From positions 1,054,001 through 1,118,000 of the forward strand of contig NZ_OZ246016.1 in assembly GCF_965230735.1 (NCBI RefSeq): a stretch of 64,000 bases of DNA, in the 5' to 3' direction. Every line of letters begins with the position of its first letter. Within the stretch, counting starts at the first letter, position 1. Of this stretch, positions 36,362 through 47,965 are shown piece after piece. The stretch is from Motiliproteus sp965230735 (GTDB taxonomy: Bacteria > Pseudomonadota > Gammaproteobacteria > Pseudomonadales > Balneatricaceae). Below the pieces are notes generated by a model. It saw only the letters and a list, made by a program, of their open reading frames with translations. It made no database searches and was not told the origin of the DNA. The position numbers and the translations under genes are program-made.

Positions 36362-37036
36362 ATGGCGATATCCGATTGGCCCCTGTCGGAACGACCACGA
36401 GAAAAGCTGCTGCGTCGTGGGGCAAAATCTCTTTCAGATGCCGAATTGTTGGCGATTTTTCTTCGAACCGGGGTGGCTGGTAAGAGTGCCGTCGATCTGG
36501 CCCGGGAGCTGATTGCCGAGTTTGGAAGCTTGCGGGCTTTGCTGGCGGCCGATCAGCAGCATTTTTGTCGTGCCAAGGGGCTGGGGCAGGCGAAGTTCGC
36601 TCAGCTGCAGGCGGTGCTGGAGATGGGGCGGCGGCACCTGGATGAAGAGCTGCAACGGCTGGACTGTTTTACCAGCCCGGCCCAGACCATGGCATTCTTA
36701 CGGCGTCATCTGCGTGACCGTCAGCGAGAAGTGTTTGCCCTGATGCTGCTCGATAATCAGCATCAGTTGCTGCATTACAACGAGTTGTTCGAAGGCACCC
36801 TCGATGCGGCGGCGGTCTATCCCCGTGAAGTGGTCAAGCTGGCGTTGCAGCACAATGCCGCCGCCGTGATCCTGGCCCATAATCATCCTTCAGGTGTTGC
36901 CGAACCCAGCCTAGCGGACCAGCAGATAACGAAACGTTTAAAGGATGCCTTGGCATTGGTCGATATTCGGGTCTTGGATCACCTGGTCGTCGGGGACGGG
37001 CGGCCGATATCCTTCGCCGAGCGAGGCTTGCTTTGA
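36362..37036 (+). CDS. radC: RadC/JAB-domain protein
   Basis: 224 aa. The N-terminal helix-hairpin-helix region starts WPLSERPREKLLRRGAKSLSDAELLAIF. The C-terminal JAMM metalloprotease-like domain has the zinc motif HNHPSGVAEPSLAD (near 182-195). ATG at 36362 follows an excellent AGGGAGG site; an upstream in-frame ATG at 36338 is rejected. The proposed DNA-repair role of the family has been questioned, so function is uncertain. Confidence 0.92.
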   Translation: MAISDWPLSERPREKLLRRGAKSLSDAELLAIFLRTGVAGKSAVDLARELIAEFGSLRALLAADQQHFCRAKGLGQAKFAQLQAVLEMGRRHLDEELQRLDCFTSPAQTMAFLRRHLRDRQREVFALMLLDNQHQLLHYNELFEGTLDAAAVYPREVVKLALQHNAAAVILAHNHPSGVAEPSLADQQITKRLKDALALVDIRVLDHLVVGDGRPISFAERGLL

Positions 37037-37071
37037 AGCCGAGTTTGACCGGTCGAATAAAAAACGATCAA

Positions 37072-37102
37072 TTGTTTGCCATCACCTGGGCTTTGCTATA
37101 GT
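37072..37102 (+). promoter_or_regulatory. Probable rpmBG promoter
   Basis: TATAGT at 37097-37102 is followed by a GC-rich stretch (ATCCGCGCTCC) typical of growth-regulated ribosomal-protein promoters. The -35 is ambiguous: TTGCCA with a 15-bp spacer or TTGTTT (37072-37077) with 19 bp. Confidence 0.5.
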
Positions 37103-37248
37103 ATCCGCGCTCCTGTCCACGGTATGGGATGTATGTTCGCAATGGGTGCGGACGCTCCGCCTGAGGTTGGATCGATAAACGGCAGTGTTAGGGCCCGTCG
37201 ATTATTCACACCAATAAGTTCGGACAGCGAGAAACTAAGGTATCTACC

Positions 37249-37485
37249 ATGGCTCGAGTATGCATGGTCACCGGCAAGCGTCCGGTAACCGGAAACAATG
37301 TTTCCCACTCACAAGTTAAAACCCGTCGTCGTTTCCTGCCTAACCTGCACTGGCACCGTTTCTGGGTAGAAAGCGAGAACCGCTTCGTTCGTCTGCGTGT
37401 TTCCTCCAAGGGTATGCGTGTTATCGACAAGAAAGGTATCGACGCGGTTCTGGCCGAAGTTCGTGCCAACGGCATTAAGGTATAA
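37249..37485 (+). CDS. rpmB: 50S ribosomal protein L28
   Basis: 78 aa, standard length. The start MARVCMVTGKRPVTGNNVSH and the ending ADVRANGIKV-like GLDAVLAEVRANGIKV pattern are typical. Only 11 nt separate it from rpmG, and the two form the usual operon. Confidence 0.97.
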   Translation: MARVCMVTGKRPVTGNNVSHSQVKTRRRFLPNLHWHRFWVESENRFVRLRVSSKGMRVIDKKGIDAVLAEVRANGIKV

Positions 37486-37496
37486 GGAGACTTACG

Positions 37497-37652
37497 ATGC
37501 GCGATAAGATCAAGATGGTTTCCAGTGCCGGCACCGGTCACTTCTACACCACTGACAAGAACAAGCGGACTACTCCGGAAAAACTGCAGATGAAAAAGTT
37601 TGACCCGGTTGTTCGTAAGCACGTCATGTACAAGGAATCTAAGATCAAGTAA
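37497..37652 (+). CDS. rpmG: 50S ribosomal protein L33
   Basis: 51 aa, reading MRDKIKMVSSAGTGHFYTTD and ending KHVMYKESKIK, typical L33 of the cysteine-free (C-) type that does not need zinc. AAGGAGA lies 6 nt before the ATG. An intrinsic terminator follows at 37679-37701. Confidence 0.97.
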   Translation: MRDKIKMVSSAGTGHFYTTDKNKRTTPEKLQMKKFDPVVRKHVMYKESKIK

Positions 37653-37672
37653 GTTTGATCGAATGTATCCTT

Positions 37673-37701
37673 AAAAAAGCCCTGCTAGTCAGGGCTTTTT
37701 T
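37673..37701 (+). terminator. Rho-independent terminator of rpmBG
   Basis: GCCCTG (37679-37684) pairs with CAGGGC (37690-37695), preceded by six A and followed by six T (37696-37701). Confidence 0.92.
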
Positions 37702-37762
37702 GTGCCTGCTGTCCCGTCCTGAATAACGTTGACACTTTTCGATCATTAACTCGGGAAGTGAC

Positions 37763-38155
37763 ATGAAAACAAAGACTAAACGTACTCAGAAAGATTATTC
37801 CCTCGCCTTTAAATTGTCGGTTGTCGACCAAGTAGAAGCCGGTGAACTGTCCTATAAGCAGGCACAGCAGCGTTACGGCATCCAAGGTCGCTCAACCGTA
37901 TTAGTTTGGCTACGTAAGCATGGCAGGCTAGATTGGTCTCAAGGATCAGATCACCAGGCAAAACTAATGTCAGACAAGCCTTCAGAACTTACCCCAGAGC
38001 AGCGGATCAAGGAGCTTGAGCAACAGTTGGCAGATGCCCAGCAAAAAGCGGAGTTCTTCGAAGCGGTGGTTGATGTGCTCAAACGGGATCACGGGGTCCG
38101 TGTCGTAAAAAAGCCTCGCGGCAAGTCATCGAAGAACGGCAGGTCACAGGGCTGA
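37763..38155 (+). CDS. IS3-family transposase OrfA
   Basis: 130 aa. The N-terminal HTH is DYSLAFKLSVVDQVEAGELSYKQAQQRYGI followed by GRSTVLVWLRKHG. A leucine-zipper-like coiled coil (IKELEQQLADAQQKAEFFEAVVDVL) lies at about 78-105. Near its end is the slippery heptamer AAAAAAG (38107-38113), read A AAA AAG, where a -1 shift produces the OrfAB fusion transposase. Confidence 0.93.
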   Translation: MKTKTKRTQKDYSLAFKLSVVDQVEAGELSYKQAQQRYGIQGRSTVLVWLRKHGRLDWSQGSDHQAKLMSDKPSELTPEQRIKELEQQLADAQQKAEFFEAVVDVLKRDHGVRVVKKPRGKSSKNGRSQG

Positions 38156-38976
38156 CGGTTACTCGAGCTTGCCAAATCCTCGGTATCAGCCGACAGGCCT
38201 ACTATCAGCAACGCCAGCGAGCGAAACAGCAAGCAAAGATGCGTTGTTCCATACTGAGCTTTGTTCAACGTGAGCGTATGCAGCAACCTCGGCTGGGAGC
38301 GCGTAAGCTACTGTCCCTGCTCAATGCCGAAACGGAATGTAAAATCGGCCGGGACAAACTATTTGAACTGCTCAGGGATCGCCGCTTATTGGTCCAGCGA
38401 CGCCGGGCATATCACAAGACTACGCAGAGTCATCATCGTTTCTGGTGCCATCCTAACTTGCTAAAGCCCGGTGCAGAGCAAGAGCAAGCCACACGGCCAG
38501 AACAGATCTGGGTCGCGGATATCACCTATCTTCCAGTCAGGGACGGAGAGGCCTATCTGAGCCTGGTTACCGATGCGTATTCACGCAAAGTCGTCGGCTA
38601 TCACGTACACGGTGATTTGAGGGCTGAGTCCGTATTAACGGCCTATCAGAAGGCCTTGGATGGTTACCAAGGTAGCGCCGGGCTTATCCATCACTCTGAC
38701 AGGGGGATACAGTACTGTTCAAAGCGCTATCAGGCCGTACATAAGGAGCACGGTGTGCGTTGTTCGATGACGGATGGGTATGACTGCTATCAGAATGCGC
38801 TTGCGGAAAGAGTAAACGGGATTCTGAAAGGTGAGTATCTGCTGAGAAAGCCAGAGGATCTAGATCAGGCCACGATCATGGTTGATGAGTCGATCCGACT
38901 CTACAATACACGGCGGCCACATATGGCCTTAAAATACAAAACGCCCGATGAGGTGCATCGGGCGTTTTCAACCTGA
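38113..38976 (+). CDS. IS3-family transposase OrfB (DDE integrase domain)
   Basis: It is in the -1 frame relative to OrfA and enters at the slippery site; the first internal ATG is at 38239. An HTH_21-like segment precedes the rve integrase core, whose DDE residues are visible in WVADITYLP, HHSDRGIQY and NALAERVNGILKGEYL. The fusion would be about 404 aa and looks complete. The last codons contain a perfect terminator hairpin (38942-38964 followed by TTTT). Confidence 0.93.
   Translation, partial: ASRQVIEERQVTGLTVTRACQILGISRQAYYQQRQRAKQQAKMRCSILSFVQRERMQQPRLGARKLLSLLNAETECKIGRDKLFELLRDRRLLVQRRRAYHKTTQSHHRFWCHPNLLKPGAEQEQATRPEQIWVADITYLPVRDGEAYLSLVTDAYSRKVVGYHVHGDLRAESVLTAYQKALDGYQGSAGLIHHSDRGIQYCSKRYQAVHKEHGVRCSMTDGYDCYQNALAERVNGILKGEYLLRKPEDLDQATIMVDESIRLYNTRRPHMALKYKTPDEVHRAFST
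38942..38968 (+). terminator. Intrinsic terminator inside the 3' end of orfB
   Basis: CGCCCGATG (38942-38950) pairs with CATCGGGCG (38956-38964), loop AGGTG, followed by TTTT. It overlaps the final codons of the transposase and should limit read-through into mutM. Confidence 0.75.
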
Positions 38977-39043
38977 AAGGATGTCAACCTATATCAGGAC
39001 AAGACATGCTTATTTTGTGAATGACGGTTTTGGAAGTGAGTCG

Positions 39044-39859
39044 ATGCCTGAGTTGCCCGAAGTAGAAACCACCCGGCGTGGGATTGCTCCTCATCTTGAG
39101 GGCAGGAAGGTTGCTGCAGTAACGGTACGCCAGCCGAAACTGCGTTGGCCGGTGCCGGATCATCTGGCCCAAACGTTATCTGGGCAGCAAATCCGCAGGG
39201 TCGCAAGGCGAGCAAAATATCTGCTGATCGAATGCGAGACCGGAACCCTGATTATCCACCTGGGAATGTCCGGTAGTTTGCGCCTGATCGATGGGGCTTT
39301 GCCTGCGGCCAAGCATGACCATGTCGATATTCAGTTGGATAACGGCTGCGCATTACGGCTAACCGATCCTCGTCGTTTCGGTTCTGTGCTTTGGCAGAGT
39401 GAAGAGGACGAGGAGCACCCGCTGTTGCAGCAACTGGGGCCCGAGCCCTTCGATACGATTTTCAACGGTGAGCGGCTCTATCAAATGTCGCGGGGCAAGC
39501 GCCAGGCAGTAAAACTGTTCATCATGGATAACCGTACCGTCGTGGGGGTCGGGAATATCTATGCCAACGAAGCGTTGTTCCAGGCTGGTATCGATCCCCG
39601 TCGAGCGGCAGGCAGAATTTCGCAGGCGCGCTATCACCTGTTGGCGGAAAAGATCCAGCAGGTATTAAGACGGGCGATAGAGCAGGGTGGTACAACCCTG
39701 AAAGATTTTGTTGGCGGCGACGGAAAGCCGGGTTACTTCCAGCAGCAGCTGCATGTGTATGGGCGTGGTGGTGAGGAGTGCGATCAGTGTGGTTCGATGC
39801 TTCAGCAGGTCGTCCTGGGGCAGCGGGCCACGGTATTTTGCCCAGAGTGTCAGCGCTAA
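39044..39859 (+). CDS. mutM: Formamidopyrimidine-DNA glycosylase
   Basis: 271 aa. It removes 8-oxoguanine and cleaves the abasic site. The N-terminus MPELPEVETTRRGI supplies the catalytic Pro and Glu. The helix-two-turn-helix region holds NIYANEALFQAGIDPRRAA, and the C-terminal zinc finger is CDQCGSMLQQ with CPECQR. ATG at 39044 has GGAAGTGAG upstream; longer in-frame starts run back into the insertion sequence and are rejected. The IS ends 43 nt upstream, so the native promoter may have been displaced. Confidence 0.96.
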   Translation: MPELPEVETTRRGIAPHLEGRKVAAVTVRQPKLRWPVPDHLAQTLSGQQIRRVARRAKYLLIECETGTLIIHLGMSGSLRLIDGALPAAKHDHVDIQLDNGCALRLTDPRRFGSVLWQSEEDEEHPLLQQLGPEPFDTIFNGERLYQMSRGKRQAVKLFIMDNRTVVGVGNIYANEALFQAGIDPRRAAGRISQARYHLLAEKIQQVLRRAIEQGGTTLKDFVGGDGKPGYFQQQLHVYGRGGEECDQCGSMLQQVVLGQRATVFCPECQR

Positions 39860-39881
39860 CGTTCAGCCACTTTTTGATAGG

Positions 39882-40046
39882 CAAAAGAAAACCCGCACGA
39901 GGCGGGTTTTGCAATCCTTAGCAGCTTAGTGCTGGCACCCAGTCCTTTGGGTGGATATTGGGGCAATCCTTGCCGGCATTCCGTGCCAAGACTCTTCATC
40001 CTGAAGAGTTTCCTGTGCCGCATCCTTACGGCTAGTGCGTCCATGC
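39882..40046 (-). ncRNA. Putative CsrB/RsmZ-family CsrA-sequestering small RNA
   Basis: Minus-strand RNA of about 165 nt. It has eight GGA motifs. Five are exposed in apical loops of consecutive hairpins: 40032-40017 (loop TAAGGATG), 40009-39991 (7-bp stem, loop AGGAT), 39987-39975 (loop CGGAA), 39974-39962 (loop AGGAT) and 39953-39936 (6-bp stem, loop AAGGAC). Others are single-stranded (40013-40011 and 39917-39915) or near the 5' end. It ends in a perfect terminator. This arrangement is diagnostic of RNAs that bind several CsrA/RsmA dimers. Promoter: TATATT at 40058-40053 with a poor -35, so activation is expected. Confidence 0.82.
39888..39910. terminator. Bidirectional intrinsic terminator (mutM / small RNA)
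   Basis: AAAACCCGC (39888-39896) pairs with GCGGGTTTT (39902-39910) around ACGAG. On the plus strand it ends mutM; on the minus strand it ends the GGA-rich RNA and is followed by CTTTT. Confidence 0.9.
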
Positions 40047-40052
40047 AGGTCA

Positions 40053-40097
40053 AATATAAGTGGCACTCGATCATCGGGCTATAGGAATAATTCCTAT
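40053..40097 (-). promoter_or_regulatory. Promoter and activator palindrome of the GGA-rich small RNA
   Basis: -10 TATATT at 40058-40053, expected start near 40046. The -35 position (TAGCCC) is poor. A 17-nt perfect palindrome, ATAGGAATAATTCCTAT (40081-40097), is centred near -43, the spot for an activator touching RNA polymerase. RNAs of this type are usually driven by GacA/UvrY/LetA response regulators; the motif is not the textbook TGTAAG-N6-CTTACA box, so the regulator is open. A second repeat, TTTGA-N6-TCAAA (40128-40143), lies near -89. Confidence 0.55.
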
Positions 40098-40217
40098 TTT
40101 TGCGAATAGAGTTGTGATTTCTCGTTATTTGAGTCTTATCAAAGAACGTGGTTAACCCTGTTGTTGTTCATGTTTTGAGCAGTCTGAAAAAGATCTGATT
40201 TTTTTGTAGATTGGGTG

Positions 40218-40245
40218 TTGACGGTCGAAAACTGTCGCCTATAAT
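40218..40245 (+). promoter_or_regulatory. rRNA operon P1 promoter
   Basis: TTGACG (40218-40223), 16 bp, TATAAT (40240-40245), followed by a GC-rich discriminator (ACGCGCCTCGC) and preceded by an AT-rich UP-like stretch. A boxA antitermination element (GCTCTTTAACAA) lies at 40296-40307. Confidence 0.88.
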
Positions 40246-40493
40246 ACGCGCCTCGCTTGAGACGAAACGTCCTAACGGACAACGACACAAGCAACGCTCT
40301 TTAACAAATCGACCATGCAATTCGTGTGGGCACTTGCTGGGATAGGACAGCAGATATTCTCCGGAATATCACAAAGACTTATCAAAGTAAGTGACTCGTG
40401 AATTCATACGACACTATACGTACTTACGTTTAGTTAAGTTATTCCAGTTTTACTTTGAGCAAAAATTCGTTGGCTTCGGCTGACAACTTTTTT

Positions 40494-42033
<1,540 letters not shown>

Positions 42034-42247
42034 AACGAAGCTGCCGTTCTGGTAAGTGCTCACAACGAATTGCATGGTTGGATGTTTTAGAGAGCGCCAT
42101 TCGATGTTCTATCGGATGGAACTTAGGCGAAGGATGTTTTGCTACAGGCAAGGCGCTGACCAAGAGAAAGAGGGAGTGTGCAAATAGCACATGACCGATT
42201 GAACGAAGGAAGCAACGTAGCTTGGAGTGAAACAAACGAGCATAAGT

Positions 42248-42324
<77 letters not shown>

Positions 42325-42432
42325 ATTTTGTGCATCTCGTCGTTGCAGCTTCACTCGCATAGCAGGCTATGCGTCACGAAACTGCGCCTGGATCTGCGCA
42401 AAATTGGCACTTATTAAGCCTAGGGTTTTCAT

Positions 42433-42508
42433 GGGGCTATAGCTCAGCTGGGAGAGCGCCTGCTTTGCACGCAGGAGGTCAGCGGTTCGATCCCGCTTAG
42501 CTCCACCA
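42433..42508 (+). tRNA. alaT: tRNA-Ala (TGC)
   Basis: 76 nt including encoded CCA. The acceptor begins GGGGCTA and the anticodon loop CTTTGCACG gives anticodon TGC. It is the second spacer tRNA of the rRNA operon. A boxA copy (GCTCTTTAACAA) follows at 42582-42593. Confidence 0.97.
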
Positions 42509-42722
42509 TTTCTCAAGAAGCCAAAAGCTAATGATTAAACAGTTTGTTTATCCATTACCTTTTGTTTTCTTCGGAAAACACGCTCTTTAACAAAGTGGAT
42601 CTGTGATTGAAGCAATCAAATTGAATCAGTTTAATTTTATTGTGTTCGATCAAGCGTTTATATCTGGCGATTAATATCGTATTAGTTCTGACTGATAACT
42701 TGAACACTGTTTTGGGTTATAT

Positions 42723-45614
<2,892 letters not shown>

Positions 45615-45724
45615 ATAACGCCAAAGCGGTGTTAGGTTGGCACTGATACGAAACAAGCTAGATATAAACGATCGACACATTGAACTGATTCAAGATTACC
45701 AATTACAGATTCACTTACCTTTTT

Positions 45725-45844
45725 TGCTTGGCGACCATAGCGATTTGGAACCACCTGACCCCATCCCGAACTCAGCAGTGAAACGAATCAGCGCCGATGG
45801 TAGTGTGGGGCTTCCCCATGTGAGAGTAGGTCATCGCCAAGCGC
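45725..45844 (+). rRNA. rrf: 5S ribosomal RNA
   Basis: About 120 nt. TGCTTGGCGACC at the 5' end pairs with the 3' CGCCAAGCG. It includes the conserved CCCCATCCCGAACTCAG segment. A strong terminator follows directly. Confidence 0.95.
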
Positions 45845-45855
45845 CTAATACGAGA

Positions 45856-45886
45856 AACCCCTAGCACGCTGTGCTAGGGGTTTTTT
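45856..45886 (+). terminator. rRNA operon terminator
   Basis: AACCCCTAGCAC (45856-45867) pairs with GTGCTAGGGGTT (45871-45882), loop GCT, ending in six T. Confidence 0.93.
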
Positions 45887-46160
45887 CGTCTTAGCGGCTC
45901 TGACCTACAGCCGGTATGTGAGAGTAGGGCCACGGCGGAAACAGACGAAGCGAAGCTTTGTCCCGGCGGGGCGACTGCGGCGTGTACGCCCGCAGGACTT
46001 CCATCGCCAAGCGCCTAACGAGGCTGTACCAAGTTTTTTTGTATTAGCGCCTTCCGGCGCTACGCGCCGGGAAGCCAACACGTATCGGGACCGCTGAGTA
46101 TTTTTATCGATATCGGTTTGTTGTTGTTAAACGGACGCTTTTTTAGTTCATAATCAGCCC
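45887..46160 (+). repeat. Broken second copy of the 5S tail split by a GC-rich insert
   Basis: ATGTGAGAGTAGG at 45916-45928 and CATCGCCAAGCGCCTAA at 46002-46018 repeat the last part of the 5S gene and its flank (45818-45830 and 45832-45848). In this copy they are separated by about 73 nt of hairpin-forming GC-rich sequence. A further hairpin, CTTCCGGCGC with GCGCCGGGAAG, lies at about 46050-46073. This looks like the remnant of a tandem 5S duplication later invaded by a small palindromic element. Confidence 0.6.
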
Positions 46161-47912
46161 ATGGATTCAAACAAGGTCAAGTTACTCCGTCTGGCCTGGG
46201 CCGCCATCACGCTGTTGGTGCTGGCTCTGCTGCTGATGCTGGATATCAGTCGTCAGCGCGAAGCATTGCAGCTAGAAAGCCGAGTGATCTATGAGTTTGC
46301 CCACGAGCGTACGTTGGTAAACGAGGTTCTGTTGCAGAACCTGGTCGAGCTGGTCGAGAGCGATCCGGATAATATCGCTGCAATCAAGCGTTATGCCCAC
46401 GAACTGCGTGAACTCTATCCCCATATCCGTCGTCTGTTGTTGCTTCAACGGGTCGAGGCCGACGAGCTGGAAGTTCATGAGCAGCGGATGCGTCAAAACG
46501 GCTTTACCGAGTATGCGGTTCGCAGCAGTGAAGAAGGCTCGCTACTGGAGGCTGCTCAAGCCTCGCTTTATTATCCGGTCGTATTCGCCGAACCCCTCGA
46601 TGTTGAGGGCCTCAGGCTGTTGGGACGCGATGCCTATTCGGTCAGTCAGAACCGCCAGGCCCTGATTCAAGCCAGTTATTACCTCAGTGTTTTCGCCGCT
46701 GATCCTTACCCGCTCGAGGATGGCGAGATTGGTTATCGGCTGATGCATGCGGTTGATCCGGTTTATACCAACAGCAATGAATCCGAGTTGATCGTTGAGT
46801 TAGTGCTGAGTGTTAACGAGTTACTGCCTCCGCTGCCCCATATACAGCGTGGAGTGTCGGTTCGTTTGTTTGACGATGAGGGTAATCAGCTGCTGCATCG
46901 CGATAATCGTGAGGCGTTCGGAAGCTGGTTGCTACCCAAGATCGAAGAGCGTCGACCGATTACCCGTTTTGGTCAGTCGCTACAGCTGTTGGTTGAAAAA
47001 CAGTTGGTCTGGCGTGGGATGAATTGGCCGGTTGAGCTGATCGTTTTGCTTTTCTCCATCGTCACCTATCAGTTTACCGTGCAGGGTTATCGCCGTCGGC
47101 TTGAGGCGGAAGCCCAGATGCGGCAGTTGAATATTCAGTTACGCCAGGAACGGGACCTGCTTGAGCAGCGGGTTTTGGAGCGGACTCAGGAATTGGTCAG
47201 CCGTAATTCCGAATTGGGCAATCAGATGCAGGAAAACCGGCGCCTGACCCAGCGGGTATTGGACATTCAGGAGATCGAACGGCGCAATCTATCCCGTGAG
47301 TTACACGATGAGATGGGACAGGCCCTGACCGCCATCCGCACCGATGCCCGACTGCTGCAAAAATTGACCGAGGATGATCAGGACTCGATGATCCGGACCT
47401 CCGCCGAAGCGATCGATACCACGGCGCAGCGTATCTACGGCGTGACCTATGGTTTGATGAGGGCCCTGCGTCCGGCCGCGCTGGATGATCTGGGACTGGT
47501 CGATGGACTCAAGCAATGCATCTCTACGTTCAACTTCGATGGTATCGGTACGCAACTTCATCTTGATCTGCGAGGACCGTTGAACGAGCTTCCGGACAGC
47601 TTGTCGATCCATTGCTACCGGTTGGTACAGGAGGGGCTGACCAACTGTGTCAAATACGCCCAGGCCAAGAACCTGTGGTTGTCACTATCGCTGAACACGG
47701 GCAAGTTCGGCCGACCGGGTAAGCTGGTCATTCAGATCGAAGACGACGGGCTCGGCTTTGAACTCAAAGAGGACCAGGAAGGCTTTGGTCTGATCGGGAT
47801 GCGCGAACGCGCGTTGGCCAATGACGGTAAGTTCAACATCAACTCGGCACCGGGGCTGGGGACGCAAATCAGGATTGAGCTGCCCATCCCCGCGCTTGAT
47901 GCCGATCTATAA
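46161..47912 (+). CDS. NarX-type sensor histidine kinase, orphan
   Basis: 583 aa. Helix 1 spans about residues 9-28; a large periplasmic region runs to about 290; helix 2 (WPVELIVLLFSIVTYQFTV) follows at about 292-310. A coiled coil leads to a HisKA_3 domain with the phospho-His in ERRNLSRELHDEMGQALTAI. The HATPase contains IQIEDDGLGFELKED and FGLIGMRERALANDG. Kinases of this class pair with LuxR/NarL-type regulators, but none is next to it. The ligand is unknown. Confidence 0.9.
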   Translation: MDSNKVKLLRLAWAAITLLVLALLLMLDISRQREALQLESRVIYEFAHERTLVNEVLLQNLVELVESDPDNIAAIKRYAHELRELYPHIRRLLLLQRVEADELEVHEQRMRQNGFTEYAVRSSEEGSLLEAAQASLYYPVVFAEPLDVEGLRLLGRDAYSVSQNRQALIQASYYLSVFAADPYPLEDGEIGYRLMHAVDPVYTNSNESELIVELVLSVNELLPPLPHIQRGVSVRLFDDEGNQLLHRDNREAFGSWLLPKIEERRPITRFGQSLQLLVEKQLVWRGMNWPVELIVLLFSIVTYQFTVQGYRRRLEAEAQMRQLNIQLRQERDLLEQRVLERTQELVSRNSELGNQMQENRRLTQRVLDIQEIERRNLSRELHDEMGQALTAIRTDARLLQKLTEDDQDSMIRTSAEAIDTTAQRIYGVTYGLMRALRPAALDDLGLVDGLKQCISTFNFDGIGTQLHLDLRGPLNELPDSLSIHCYRLVQEGLTNCVKYAQAKNLWLSLSLNTGKFGRPGKLVIQIEDDGLGFELKEDQEGFGLIGMRERALANDGKFNINSAPGLGTQIRIELPIPALDADL

Positions 47913-47965
47913 AGCGACCTACCTGGCCGGTAGGCCGCTGTCAGCTAGGACTCCGACGCGATAGC

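Larger units (their letters stand above)
37716..39000 (+). mobile_element. IS3-family insertion sequence
   Basis: About 1285 bp. The ends are imperfect 19-bp inverted repeats: GTCCTGAATAACGTTGACA at 37716-37734 and the complement of GTCCTGATATAGGTTGACA at 38982-39000 (15 of 19 identical). The element carries orfA and orfB in overlapping frames with an A6G slippery site. No clear target duplication flanks it, so the true outer end may differ by one or two bases or the element may be old. It lies between the rpmBG terminator and mutM, in the same orientation. Confidence 0.88.

Noticed and set aside
37763..38976. IS transposase as a frameshifted pseudogene
   Set aside because: The frame change falls exactly on an A6G slippery heptamer in the correct phase, the normal expression mechanism of this family.
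37716..39000. Target-site duplication of the IS element
   Set aside because: Bases just outside the two inverted repeats do not match, so no duplication is claimed.
38948..39043. N-terminally extended MutM starting inside the IS
   Set aside because: MutM needs Pro as residue 2 after Met removal; MPELPEVE at 39044 has its own ribosome site.
39856..40074. 72-aa minus-strand open frame overlapping the GGA-rich RNA
   Set aside because: No ribosome site, no recognisable protein, and the sequence is explained by consecutive hairpins and a terminator.
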